Source: Mastigamoeba balamuthi
Taxonomy: Eukaryota > Evosea > Mastigamoebida > Mastigamoebidae
Direction of reading: 5' to 3'
Length of the DNA: 64,000 nucleotides
Assembly: GCA_902651635.1 (NCBI GenBank)
Contig: CACRSC010000031.1
Location: forward strand, 171,405-235,404
This document shows, in pieces, positions 20,644-30,583 of the stretch. The notes beneath the pieces were generated by a model. That model ran no database searches and was not told the origin of the DNA. It worked only from the letters and a program-made list of their open reading frames with translations. Made by a program: the position numbers and the translations under genes. Numbering within the stretch: position 1 is the first letter of the stretch; each line of letters opens with the position of its first letter.

Positions 20644-21750
20644 AGGGCTGTGAGGAGCCCAGCGACAGCAGACTCGAACAACTGCCTCTGCTGCCGTTGC
20701 GCTGCCGGCCATCGCCTATCGGCACGCCTGCGGGCCAGCGCTGGCTTTGTCCCGCATTGTTCAGGCCTCTTTTGATTCAGTTGATCGTGTGGGCACGCTG
20801 TGCTTGATCGTCACGGGCGCAATCACTACTACGCTGAGCACGTACACTACGCTTCGAGACTGATCGACGCTGCTCGCAGCGCAGGCCGCGCTAAGGACGG
20901 GCGATGTCTCGGTAAACACGAGCGTGCTAACACAGTGCAAGGCTGTGCAGCTGGTGGCGCTACAAGCACTATGAGTACTGGCAGTGGCCGTGTGTTCCAC
21001 TCCAAATGGCCTGGCGCCCTTCCTTCACTTACTTCCCTTTCAGGGAAACCGATTCCCTTTCTTGCGTGATAGGGCCTCCTCGCGTTGGTACGCCGTTGCC
21101 CGGCGTGACCGGAGCATACACTGGGCCTCTGCTCAGCGCACTAGTCTCGGACATCCCCCCCCGCCGCCGGCACACATTAAATTCGCGGACCTGCGACGGC
21201 TCAACGTTGAGCTCGGCATTTGCTGTTTTTCCAGCCCCAGGTTGCCATCCAGCGCGATGCGGTCGGAGCTGGACAACGGATGGACAACAGCGATCTTCCT
21301 GAGCACGACGCAGAGTGTGGAGACGTTCACCACCCAGAGGCCGGAGAGGTGGCCCGGGCGACGGTGGGCTCTGCGGCAGTTGGCGAAAACCGCGCAGAAC
21401 CGTAACCATAGTAACCGCCTAACCGACACAATTCCCACGCTGTTCTGCACGCTTCTGTGCTCCCCTCGTGCGGAACGCCTCTCCTCCAGAATCCCCAATC
21501 GCACAGAGATTCACTTAGCAGCAGGCCCGTCCACCCTATGATGCTGGCGCTCGCTGCCCAGCCTTTCCTCAGTTCCCGTGAGAGCTTTCTCAGAGCCAGG
21601 CAGCCAAGGAAGACGGCAGAACACCGGCAGAAGAGTGATGACCTCCGAAATCTCCAACTGACGTGTCAGAGTCCACAAAAGCCGCGGAGTGGGTAGAACC
21701 TCTGACTCATTAGTAAGTTGTGAGGTTCGGGTTGCAAGAGCACCTTCACA
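20644..21750. other. Diverged spacer of duplication copy 2
   Basis: About 1.1 kb, patchily similar to 9956-11490 (for example CCTCTTTTGATTCA near 20767 and near 10120). No coding feature is conserved with copy 1. The promoter-like block before the VMO1-like ATG lies at about 21610-21680. Confidence 0.6.
21610..21680 (+). promoter_or_regulatory. Conserved upstream block of VMO1-like gene, copy 2
   Basis: Shares GAAGACGGCAGAACACCG and TGACGTGTCAGAGTCCACAA with 11335-11440. It is the best-conserved non-coding part of the duplicated spacer and sits 70-140 bp before the ATG. Confidence 0.45.
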
Positions 21751-22466
21751 ATGCGCGTCTCGGTCGTGGCTCTCATCGTCGCTCTTCTGGTCTGCTCGGC
21801 CTGCGGGGCAATGGACATCGTGTTCAACGGGGCGGTCAGCACATGGGGCGTGTGGGACGCCTGCCCAGACGACTCGTACGCTGCGGGGATGTGGACCAAG
21901 AGCCAGGCGGACCACGGCACCATCGACGACACGGCCATGAACGGCATCAGGCTGCTGTGCAAGTCGGCAGATGGCACCTCCCTGCCCTACACTCCGCAGT
22001 CCTCTGTGGGCGAGTGGGGCACATGGGACACGCCAACCCTCTGCCCGTCGGTACGTATTCTGTCGCGGCGACGGAGAGCTCGCTCACGACCATAACCCAG
22101 GGTCTCTTCGTCGTGGGCTTCGTGGTCCAGTTCCAGGAGTGCTGCAGCGCCCAGGACGACACCGCACTGAACAGGATCATCTTCATCTGCAACAATCCCT
22201 CGGGCACGCAGAAGTACTACAGCCCTGAGCTGGGCAAGTGCGCAGCTACTTCGACCAGGCAGAGACACTCAGAAAACTCCGTACTACGCAGGACGAGCTG
22301 GGGCGAATGGTCGACCGAGTACCTGTGCCCTGCGGAGTACGTGGCAGGGGCTATCAGGACCAGGGTCCAGGAGAGTGAGGGCTTGGGCGACGACACCGCC
22401 ATGAACGGAATTGCCCTGCGCTGCATCCCTTACGTGGACCAGGCGACCACACCGGTTGCACACTGA
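21751..22466 (+). CDS. VMO1-like secreted protein, copy 2
   Basis: Exons 21751-22050, 22101-22237 and 22292-22466 give 203 residues, the same exon lengths as copy 1. The signal peptide (MRVSVVALIVALLVCSACGA) differs most. The mature VMO-I repeats (WGVWDACP, DDTAMNGIRLLC, SWGEWSTEYLCP, GLGDDTAMNGIALRC) are nearly unchanged. Intron 2 is 54 nt here and 64 nt in copy 1. Both copies are open throughout, so both may be functional and under purifying selection. Confidence 0.88.
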
Positions 22467-22686
22467 GCTTGCATCTCTTCCCCTTCAACATGGAGAATTG
22501 CAAACAAAGGCAAGAGCAGGTCATCTGTACAATTGCGCTGTGCAGAATTTTCCTATGTCGGTACCCCCAAAAACGAAGTGGGCACCTGTCTTCCTTAGTA
22601 TGCTGCGGCGGCACCTTCGCCCGAGCTATGCCACAGAGATGAAACCACCACCAACACTGTAGGGCTGCTGTGCACGAGTATTGGCC

Positions 22687-22978
22687 TCTGAGAACAACAC
22701 ACGACAGAAGTCACAGAAACCACAGGGACAAGGATGAGGTGTTCACAATTAACGGCTCTGCCCTATCCGTACCAGGCTGCCCATGAGCCTCTCTGCGAGC
22801 ACGAACCTCTTCCTGTCCTCTGTTGCGTCAAGCGTTTTAACGACTCGGGAGACCCAAAACGACCCAAACTTTGACGTTGCTGTTGTGTGGTGTGCTTTCG
22901 ATACAGCGGGATTGAGTTGAATTGCAGGTGGTGTTTGCTGTTATACGTTAACGTGCCAGAGTCAAGTGTTTAGCGCGT
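22687..22978 (+). repeat. Direct repeat R, copy 2
   Basis: Second copy of the block at 19681-19968, here in its inferred original place between the VMO1-like gene and the ARM-repeat gene. It differs by scattered substitutions and small indels. Confidence 0.85.
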
Positions 22979-23064
22979 CCCGTTTGCGCGAGGAAGTGGC
23001 GGCCACACCGGTGAGCTCTGTCGAGGGCAGTGTGAGAGCCGCGCGGGGGTGCGGGGGGTTGGCC

Positions 23065-26007
23065 CTATTGTATGCCGCCCACGCTCGGCGGCATCGTCGA
23101 GTAGAGCCCCGTAGGCTGCGGCAGCCCCGAGGACTGGTACTCTGACGGCTGCTGCTGCACGTCCTGGCTGAGGCTCAGCGGCATCGAGCTGAACAGCGAC
23201 GTGGGCTGCGGCATCCCCGACGCCACGAGCTCCGAGCACGGCGCGCTGCTCGTCGTCCTCGTCTGCGAGACGGTCCCGTCGGGGTTGAGGCTCAGCGGCG
23301 TCGTCGAGTAGAGCTGCGGGAACCCCGCCTGGTGCAGCAGGTCCCCCGACGGCGGCGGCGGCGACGTGGTTGGCGCGTACGGCGCCACCGGGGCGACCGC
23401 AGGCCGCGGGACCAGCTGCCGCATGCCAAGAGAGGGCGCCGCAGGGTCGACGCCCACGCCCATGCCCATGGGCATCCCCACGCCCATGCCCATGCCCATT
23501 CCCATGCCCAGCCCCATGCCCATGCCCATGTTCATGCCCGTCTGGTTGAAGGGCGTCGCTGTGGGGCCCATGACGCCCTGTATGTACTGCATGCCGCCGT
23601 GGAAGGCGTCGGGCTGCGCGCCGGGCATGCTGGGGAACCGGGGCTGCTGCTGCTGCTGCATTGGGACGGGGACGAAGCCCGGGGGGCAGGCGGCGGCCTG
23701 CATGGCGATGCGCGAGGCCTCGGGCGACTTGAGGTCGATGCTCGCGAACGAGCCCTGGAAGACCGAGCTCGTCGACGACCCGGGCGACGGCGTGTGCACC
23801 GTCCACGGCGCAGAGGCCGACGACGACGACGACCCCCTGCACATGCGCACGATGAACCCGCCGTACTCCTGTATGATCGGCGTCGTCTGGTGCATCACGA
23901 GCGCCGTCGAGATCACGTCGACGCCGCCGCAGCCCACGAGGATCGCCGCGTTGTCGGGCGACTCGGCGATGATCCACTTGATGGCCGCGCAGGCCTTGGA
24001 GCACAGCTCGGCGTTGGTCGGCGACGCGTTCATCGAGGCGACCATCGCCTCGAGCGCGCCCGCGCGGGCGATCGTCTGCGTGACCTTGGGGCTGCGCAGG
24101 TGCGCCAGCGTGTAAAGTATGCCGCACGCGTGCACGAGCACCGGGGCGACCGTCGGGTGCGATCGCAGCGCGCTGACGGCGATCTCGACGCCGCCGTCCC
24201 TGAAGACGGCCTTGACGACCTCGGGCGAGACCGTCATGAGCCGCCGCACGATGAAGCAGCCCAGCTGCTGTATCTCCTTGACCTGCGGGTTCGTCCGCAG
24301 CGCCGCGCAGACGGCCGGCAGCCCGCCGTACTCGATGACGGCCGCGTTGTTCTCGGTCGCGTTGAGGATCAGGTTGTGCAGGGCCGTGCACGCGCTGCGC
24401 TGGACCTCGGCGTGCGCCGGGTACTGCAGCATCGCGTCGACGACGGCCTTGATGCCGCCGCACCTCTGTATGTGCTGCTCCTCGCCGACGACCGTCGCGT
24501 ACTTGCTGAGCAGCTGGCAGCCGCGCTTCTGGACGCCGTCGCTGACCCTGTGCGCCTGCATCGCGGCCACCGTCGCCTCGACGCCCGCGCAGCGCGAGAC
24601 GGCCGCGACGTTCTTGGCGCTGCTCGAGACGAGGTACACGAGCGCGCCCATGGCGCTGTCCTGCACCGCAGCGCTGTCGGCGAACCGCTTCATGGCGCCG
24701 ACGACGAGCTCGACGCCGCCGCCGCTGCTGATGGCCGCGTGGCCCTCGGTGCTCGCCAGCGACCGCAGCAGCGCGCACGACGTCTCTGCGACGCGCACGT
24801 TGTCGGGGTGCTCCCTCAGCGCGTCGAGGGCGACGCCGACGAGGTTGGCGCGCGTCAGCAGGTCGCGCGGCACCTCAGAGGTCGTCCCGACGGCGCTCAG
24901 CGCCGCGAAGCAGTCGCCGACAATCTTCGAGCTCGTGTGGTACTCGCGCGCCACGTTGGCCAGCATCTCGATGCCCCCGATCCGCACAAAGAGCTCCACG
25001 CCGTCCTGTCCCAAAACCCCCCCCCCACAGCCCCCGCAGCGCCACGCACAGCGGCGGCGGCGCCCCCGGAGATATTAAAAAACGAGGAAATGCCTGAGGG
25101 AGGAGCCCCATGCCCGAAAAGAGCAGCGAAAACCCGCGTCGGGGCTTGGATGCAACGTGGCGTGACTCACCTTGGTGCCGCAGACGACGCCCGCGACGGC
25201 CTGGCACGCGACGTCCATGAGCGCGGCGTTGGACCAGAAGGCCTTGACGGCTGCGAGGATCGTGCCGAGGCCGCCGCTCGCGGCGACCGACTCCCTGGCG
25301 CCCTCGTCCGCCGCCAGCGCCGCGAGCACCGCGCACGCCTGCGTCTGCACGTCCACCGACCCGCAGTGCGCGCTCATCGCCCCCACGACGCTGTACGCCC
25401 CCGCCATCGCGGCGACCCGCGCGCAGGCCTCGCGCGGCGACGCGGCCACGCACGCGCGCAGCACCGCGCACGCCCGCGCCTGCGCCTCGCCGCTCATCGC
25501 GTGCGCACGCATCGCCGCCAGGACGCCCTCGAAGACGGCCGCGGGCGGCGCGCAGGCCTCCTCGCCCAGCAGCGACGTCAGCGCGCCCAGCGCAGCCAGC
25601 TGCACCGGCAGCTCCGCGGCGTGCGCGCGCATGGCGGCGGGGACCGCGTCGAGCGCGCCCTCGGCGACGGCGGCGGCCGCGTTGCGCGCAGAGGACGCCG
25701 CGCAGTCGCGCAGGCGCTGGAGGGCCCGCGCGGCCGTCGCCTCTGTCGACGACGACGAGCCCGTCGCCTCGCGCTCGACGCCCTTGGTCGCCTCGCGGGG
25801 CGACAGCAGCGCCTCTGCGCCGCCCTGCGCCTGCCCGTCCTTGTCCTTGCCTGCGCGCGGGCGTTGGGTTGCGGCCCAGTGCGGGGATCGGGAAAAAAGA
25901 GGAGGAGAGGGGGCAGAGGGGAGAGAGAGGAGACAGGGCGGTGGAAAGGGTAGGAGGCCAGTAGGAGGGGCAGTTGGGGTACCGTGGCTCTTTCGGAAGA
26001 GTTTCAT
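23065..26007 (-). CDS. Armadillo-repeat protein with Met-Gly-rich tail
   Basis: The main exon, 25005-23065, and an upstream exon ending at 25171 join in phase across a 165-nt intron (GTK / DGVELFV). Both encode tandem armadillo repeats of about 42 residues with the pattern V..A...H........A...L..L (for example VQTQACAVLAALAADEGARE and VQRSACTALHNLILNATENN), at least twelve in all. The C-terminus is low complexity: a Met-Gly run (about 23460-23535), a Gln run and Pro/Ser-rich segments. ARM arrays bind other proteins; no catalytic part is visible. The start is uncertain. ATG 26007 opens a Pro-rich stretch unlike the repeats, so a further intron ending at the CAG before GKDKDGQA (about 25850) is likely. 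Confidence 0.8.
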
Positions 26008-26613
26008 CGGGGCGGGGTGGGAGTGCGTGCGGTGTGGGGGGTGATGGACTCAGAGGGGGGCGGAAAAAGGTGGGGGACTGTTGCGGTCTGGGGCCCAGCA
26101 GTGGCACTCCGACCGCAAACAGTGCTTTTGCACAACCGCTTCTTGACGAACGGTCTAAAAGGGGCTGTGAAAGATATCAGGATAAGAAGAAATCTCTCGC
26201 ATTTTTCCGCCACGCAATCTGTACATTCGCGCACCTGCGGAATTCGCCTCCCTTGCGATCTGCACCGCAGAGCACCCTCGCAGCTGAGCGATCCCGCGAG
26301 CCGGGCACGCGGTGGCCACGGCGAGCACCCGGACGCCCCGGACGCCCGCCGGAGTGCCCGCAGGCAATCCAGCGGTAAACGGCAATGTCGGTTGGGCAGA
26401 GGGGTTTCAACACCCCGGGGGAAATTCCTCTGACCCGCAAAGCGGGCATACGATTAGCACAGAATTCACCCCACAGCACAGAAGGGGCAACAGCCACGTG
26501 TTCTGCTCTAGCGCCGACTGCACTAAACTTTCATAGAAGCAAATCCAACGCATCCGGTGTTCCGAATCGACTGCATCACCGTTGAACTGTCTCCCAGACC
26601 GACACAGCCGCAT
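26008..26613. other. Spacer between ARM and SNF2 genes
   Basis: About 600 bp with no supported gene. AAGATATC lies at 26171-26178, 165 bp upstream of the ARM-gene ATG 26007, and fits the recurrent promoter-type motif. The rest shows nothing recognisable. Confidence 0.5.
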
Positions 26614-29600
26614 TCAGGGAGCAGCCGGCGCCTCGGACTCGGGCGACTGCGGGTTCTGCTGCGACTGCGACTGAGCAAACGACTGCGAGCGCGACAGCGA
26701 GGCGCGGGTGCTCCCCTCGGCGGGCGCGTAGTTGGTCGTGTAGATCCTGTGCTCGACGGTGTCCTTGACGATGAACCTGACGATCGCCAGGGGCTTCTTC
26801 TGGCCGATCCTGTGCGCGCGCCCGATGGCCTGCGCCTCGGTGGCCCTCGCGTACTCGACAGAGCCCGCAACAGGGCTCAGCAGGACGAGGTGCGACGCCT
26901 GCGTCAGGTTGAGCCCCGACGCTGCGTTCTCGAGCGACAGCATGATGACCTTGGCCGACCCCTTGGTGAACTCTTCAACAGCCTTGTTCCTCACGTGCAC
27001 GTTGCCCTTGCAGTACACGTTGCTGATCCCGTTCTCCTGCAGCGTGCTCCCAACCCTCGTCAACAGCGAGTCCCACTGCACACGCCGGGCGGTCAGCCAC
27101 GCCAAGTGAGACGGTACGAGTCGAAGAGAGGGGGTAGGGGGGGTTTGAGACCTCGGAGAAGACGATGACGCGGGCCTCGTCGTCAGCCTCAAAGGCCTCG
27201 CGCAGGTAGAGGATCAGGCGGGCCATCTTGGTGCCGTACTGCTGCACGAGGCGGCTCTCCTCGGCCTCCTTGCTGAGCTGCTCGCGGTGCTCCTTCTCAA
27301 CCACGGCGACGACATCGGACGGGCGCACAGCCGCACGGCAGGTCGGGCAGCGCCCTTGAACTCCCACGGCCTCGGAGATGCACTTGCGGCAGAATAGGTG
27401 CCCGCACGGTGTGACGGCAGCCTCGGTGATGGGCTCCAGGCAGATGACGCAGGGCGAGTCCGGCGAGCTCACGAGCCGCTGCTGGATCGACTCGAAATAC
27501 GCGATGTTCGCCCGATGGAACTTGGCCTCTGTTTGCAGAGTCATAAGTGACGCCGGGGCGAGGAGGGCGTGTGTGGGTCTCACCGTTCTCGGACGCCAAC
27601 AGCTGCCCGGTGGTGTTGTCCAGCATTTTGGTGAATTCGTTGATCTGAGCCTTGAGCTTCTTCTTCTCATCGGCTGTCCCCTTGCCCTGGTCCACCTCGA
27701 GCTGCGCTATCTTCACCTTGAGTTCGGCGATCTCCATCCTGCAGTTTGCCGCGTGGTTCACCGCGGAGTGGAGCTTCTTGGTCCCGTGGGTGATCAGGTC
27801 CTTGCGGATTTCCTCGAGGGTCTTCTTCTCCTCGCCGAGAACGTCGCGGTCCTCCTTCGAGATCTGCGGGTGGCAGCAGATCTGGCGCATCTGTAGCTCG
27901 TTGCCAACGGTCTGCGCGGCGCGATACATCCCGCGCTCGATGTCGGACTGCTCGAGAAAGATCACCTCCTCCACCGTATCGGGTATCTTGGCCTCTTCAC
28001 CGATGGTGTCCCTCGTATTCCTCCAGTAGAGCGACTCGTGGACGAGGCTCAGCAGATCTGGCGAGAGGCCCGTGACGCTGCTGCCCAGAAACTGCAGGGC
28101 TGCGACGAGCGAGTCCGCCTCATGGGGGAACGGGGTCCCGGTCATGTACCAGCGGTACGTCGAGTGGTACGACTCGAGGTACTGCGCCATGTTTCCCCCG
28201 GCGCACAGCACCTCGTGGCCCTCGTCGAGCACCAGCCTGTGCCAGAAGATGCCCTCGAGAAGCGGGCACTTCTTCGACAGGGGGGACTTGCGCCTCCACA
28301 GCTCCACCATCTTTGCAGCGATGTCTGCAGGGGAGTTGAGAGCCGTGCGTTCTTGAGAGGCGTACCTCTTCTGCGGACAATGGGCGCGTCGGCCGACTTG
28401 GAGAATGTGGTGTCGTGAAACATGGCGGCCTTGATGTAGCTCTTGTTCTTGATGAACTGGAACGAGATGACAACGACGTCTGCCAGGATCAGGTCCTTGT
28501 ACGAGAGCTTTGCCGCCTGCACGATGGTCGTGATGGCGTACACCTGTGCTGTCTGTGTGAGTGCTTACTCGCTCGTCAGTCCCTCCCAGAGCACCTTGAG
28601 CTTGGGCTTCGTGTGCTTCTCGATCTCGCGCACCCACTGCGACACCAGGTGGCTAGGGCACATGACGAGAGTCGCGCACGAGCGCACGCGGTCCCCACAG
28701 CGCGGGTTCGACCACATGACACGCTTGTCGGCCCTGTTCTGGCAGATGAGACTGATCATGGCCAGAGTCTTGCCGAGGCCCACGCCATCGGCGTAGATCG
28801 CGCCCTTGAGCCCCAACTTGCATTTGCTGCCCGGCCTGTCCTCGTCCTGGAGGTGAATGATGCGGGTGGCCTCATCGAACAGAACGGGGTAGCCCTCTGG
28901 CGCCCCCGGGAGCCCCCTTAGGTTGGACAGCTCCCACACGTTCTCCTTGCAGCGGTTCTCGACGGTGAGCATCCAGTTCAGAGCCTCAAGCTGGTACTTG
29001 AACATGGGCGTCTGGACCCTGTCGGGCTGCTTGATGGGAACCGATGAGCACAGCAGCACGTTCGGCTCCTTCATGCAGTCGAAGTCGACGTACTTCTCCT
29101 TGTTTGCGTGCCTGAACAGGGCCTGTCGGTGGCGACGTTAACATGACACAACAACAGAGGGAGGAAGAAGGGGAGGGAGAGGACTCACCGCTCTTCCGGG
29201 GACAGGGATCCCGTTCCTCACGTAGAACTCGAGTTTGTTGAGGTCGATGCTCAGCTTGCTCCGGATGTCCACAGTGACCTCGGGCTTGCGTGGCTTGGTA
29301 TCGGACGCCCCGCACCCGAAGCCGCTGTAGTAGCCGTTGTAGCCGCTGTAGGTGCTCAGGATGTGCTTGCGCGCCCTCTCGACAACGACTGTGTGGCTCC
29401 ACAGCCCGTTGCCGTTGGCGGCTACGTCTGACAGGACGCTCGGGTACATGAAGCTGTAGCGGTTCGAGACAGAGATGGCCGTCCCGTTGAGCGTCAGACA
29501 GCCCACACTGCTGACGCCCAGGGTGTTGGAGCTCTGCAGGGCGGAAACCGTGAGTCCTCGGCGCCGCACATCTGCGCACGCACCAGGTAGTCGCGGATCT

Positions 29601-30300
29601 GCTCGTCCGTCAAGGTGCTGTCCACAGCTGTGCGCGAGAGGGCTGTTGAGCTGCGCGGTGGTGTGCCCGGGAGGCAACTCACCGTCTTCCACGAGGGTCA
29701 CCGAGGCAGTGTCGCACATGATCGTGAGCCAGCGTGGCTCCCCTTCGGGTATCTGCGGCAGGTCCTGTGTCAGCGCAAAGCGGGCGGAACTCTGGGCGCG
29801 GGAACCTCTACGGGGCCGTCGTCCTCGCCGTGCAGCAGCTCGTCCACCTCGAAGTCGCTGTCGTCCGAGTCCACCACGTTCTCCTCCTCTGCGTCGGCCT
29901 TGGCCCTGGCCCTCGTGGCCCTCTTGCTCGTGGCCTTCTTCTTGGGCGCTGCTGCCGCTGCCCTGCCCCTCGCCCTCTTCTTGGGCCTCTGCTCCTCTGC
30001 CGACTCCTCTCCCTCCGGCTCCTCGTCCTCGCCGTCCTGCATGGGCGCCACGTCCTCGTCGTCCTCGTCCTTCCGGCGCTTACGGCGGGACTTGGTCTCG
30101 CGCGGTGCTGCTGCTGCTACTGCGGGCTGCTCGTCGTCGTCGGTTTCGGCGCTGCTGTCGACGATCGTAGCGAACTTGCGCGCCGCTCGGGCGGCAGCGG
30201 CACGCTTGGGGCGCGTGCGGGCGGTGGAGGCCTCTTCGGTCTCGGGGGACGGCTCGGGGGCCTCGGCCGCTGCGTCCTTGTCCTTTGCCTTGCGGGGCAT
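26614..30300 (-). CDS. SNF2-family helicase with internal RING finger (RAD5/HLTF/SHPRH class)
   Basis: Nine exons (30300-29791, 29752-29683, 29627-29584, 29533-29189, 29122-28595, 28543-28366, 28324-27584, 27528-27152, 27075-26614) give 1084 residues with phases closing. The N-terminus is basic and acidic low complexity, typical of a nuclear protein. Walker A GVGLGKT is at residues 436-442, the DEGH box follows in lobe 1, then a coiled coil, then a C3HC4 RING (CVIC...CGHLFCRKC...CPTC, from residue 832) placed between the two helicase lobes. Lobe 2 ends with [11 protein letters not shown] (motif VI). This layout defines SWI2/SNF2 RING ubiquitin ligases, which act in replication-fork repair by PCNA ubiquitination. 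The exact orthology (HLTF or SHPRH) is not resolved. Confidence 0.92.
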
Positions 30301-30583
30301 TTTCGAGTCGCTCTTCGATTCCAGGTAAAAACAAGAGGTGTGGCAGCCACTCACTAGACTGTCTAGTGTGACTCCGATACCGTTGCTACATATCTTCGGT
30401 TGATAGATTGATTTCGCAATCAATTGTTTGTGAAAGATGAGTATCTGATGTGTGACGTGACGCTCCGCTGAGCAACACCCGACAGTTCGGTATCCTTGAT
30501 TCCACTGGGGATAAAAACAAATCAAGCTATTTTTGGCACTCGCCCCTGCGCTGGTCTCCCACGCGAGCGGTCCGCACGCACCC
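30301..30583. promoter_or_regulatory. Divergent promoter between SNF2-RING and Roco genes
   Basis: An AT-rich 283-bp spacer. ACATATCTTCGG at 30388-30399 and GAGTATCTGA near 30438 are members of the recurrent motif family, one nearer each gene. A short direct repeat (ACTAGACTGTCTAGTG) near 30353 is an inverted repeat. Confidence 0.45.

Larger units (their letters stand above)
20227..22511. repeat. Segmental duplication, copy 2
   Basis: Second copy of 9435-12288, in direct orientation. It carries the ZNRD2 fragment, a diverged spacer and the second VMO1-like gene. The sequence after GTACAA (22506-22511) continues without any insertion, giving the pre-insertion arrangement of the site occupied by the element in copy 1. 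Confidence 0.85.

Noticed and set aside
20026-20775. 249-codon plus frame across the fused relics
   Set aside because: Runs across the artificial junction of two gene fragments in the wrong frame for one of them; treated as pseudogene material.
22970-24778. 602-codon minus frame and 873-codon plus frame over the ARM gene
   Set aside because: Arg/Gly-rich translations without repeats or domains; the ARM frame has regular 42-residue repeats.
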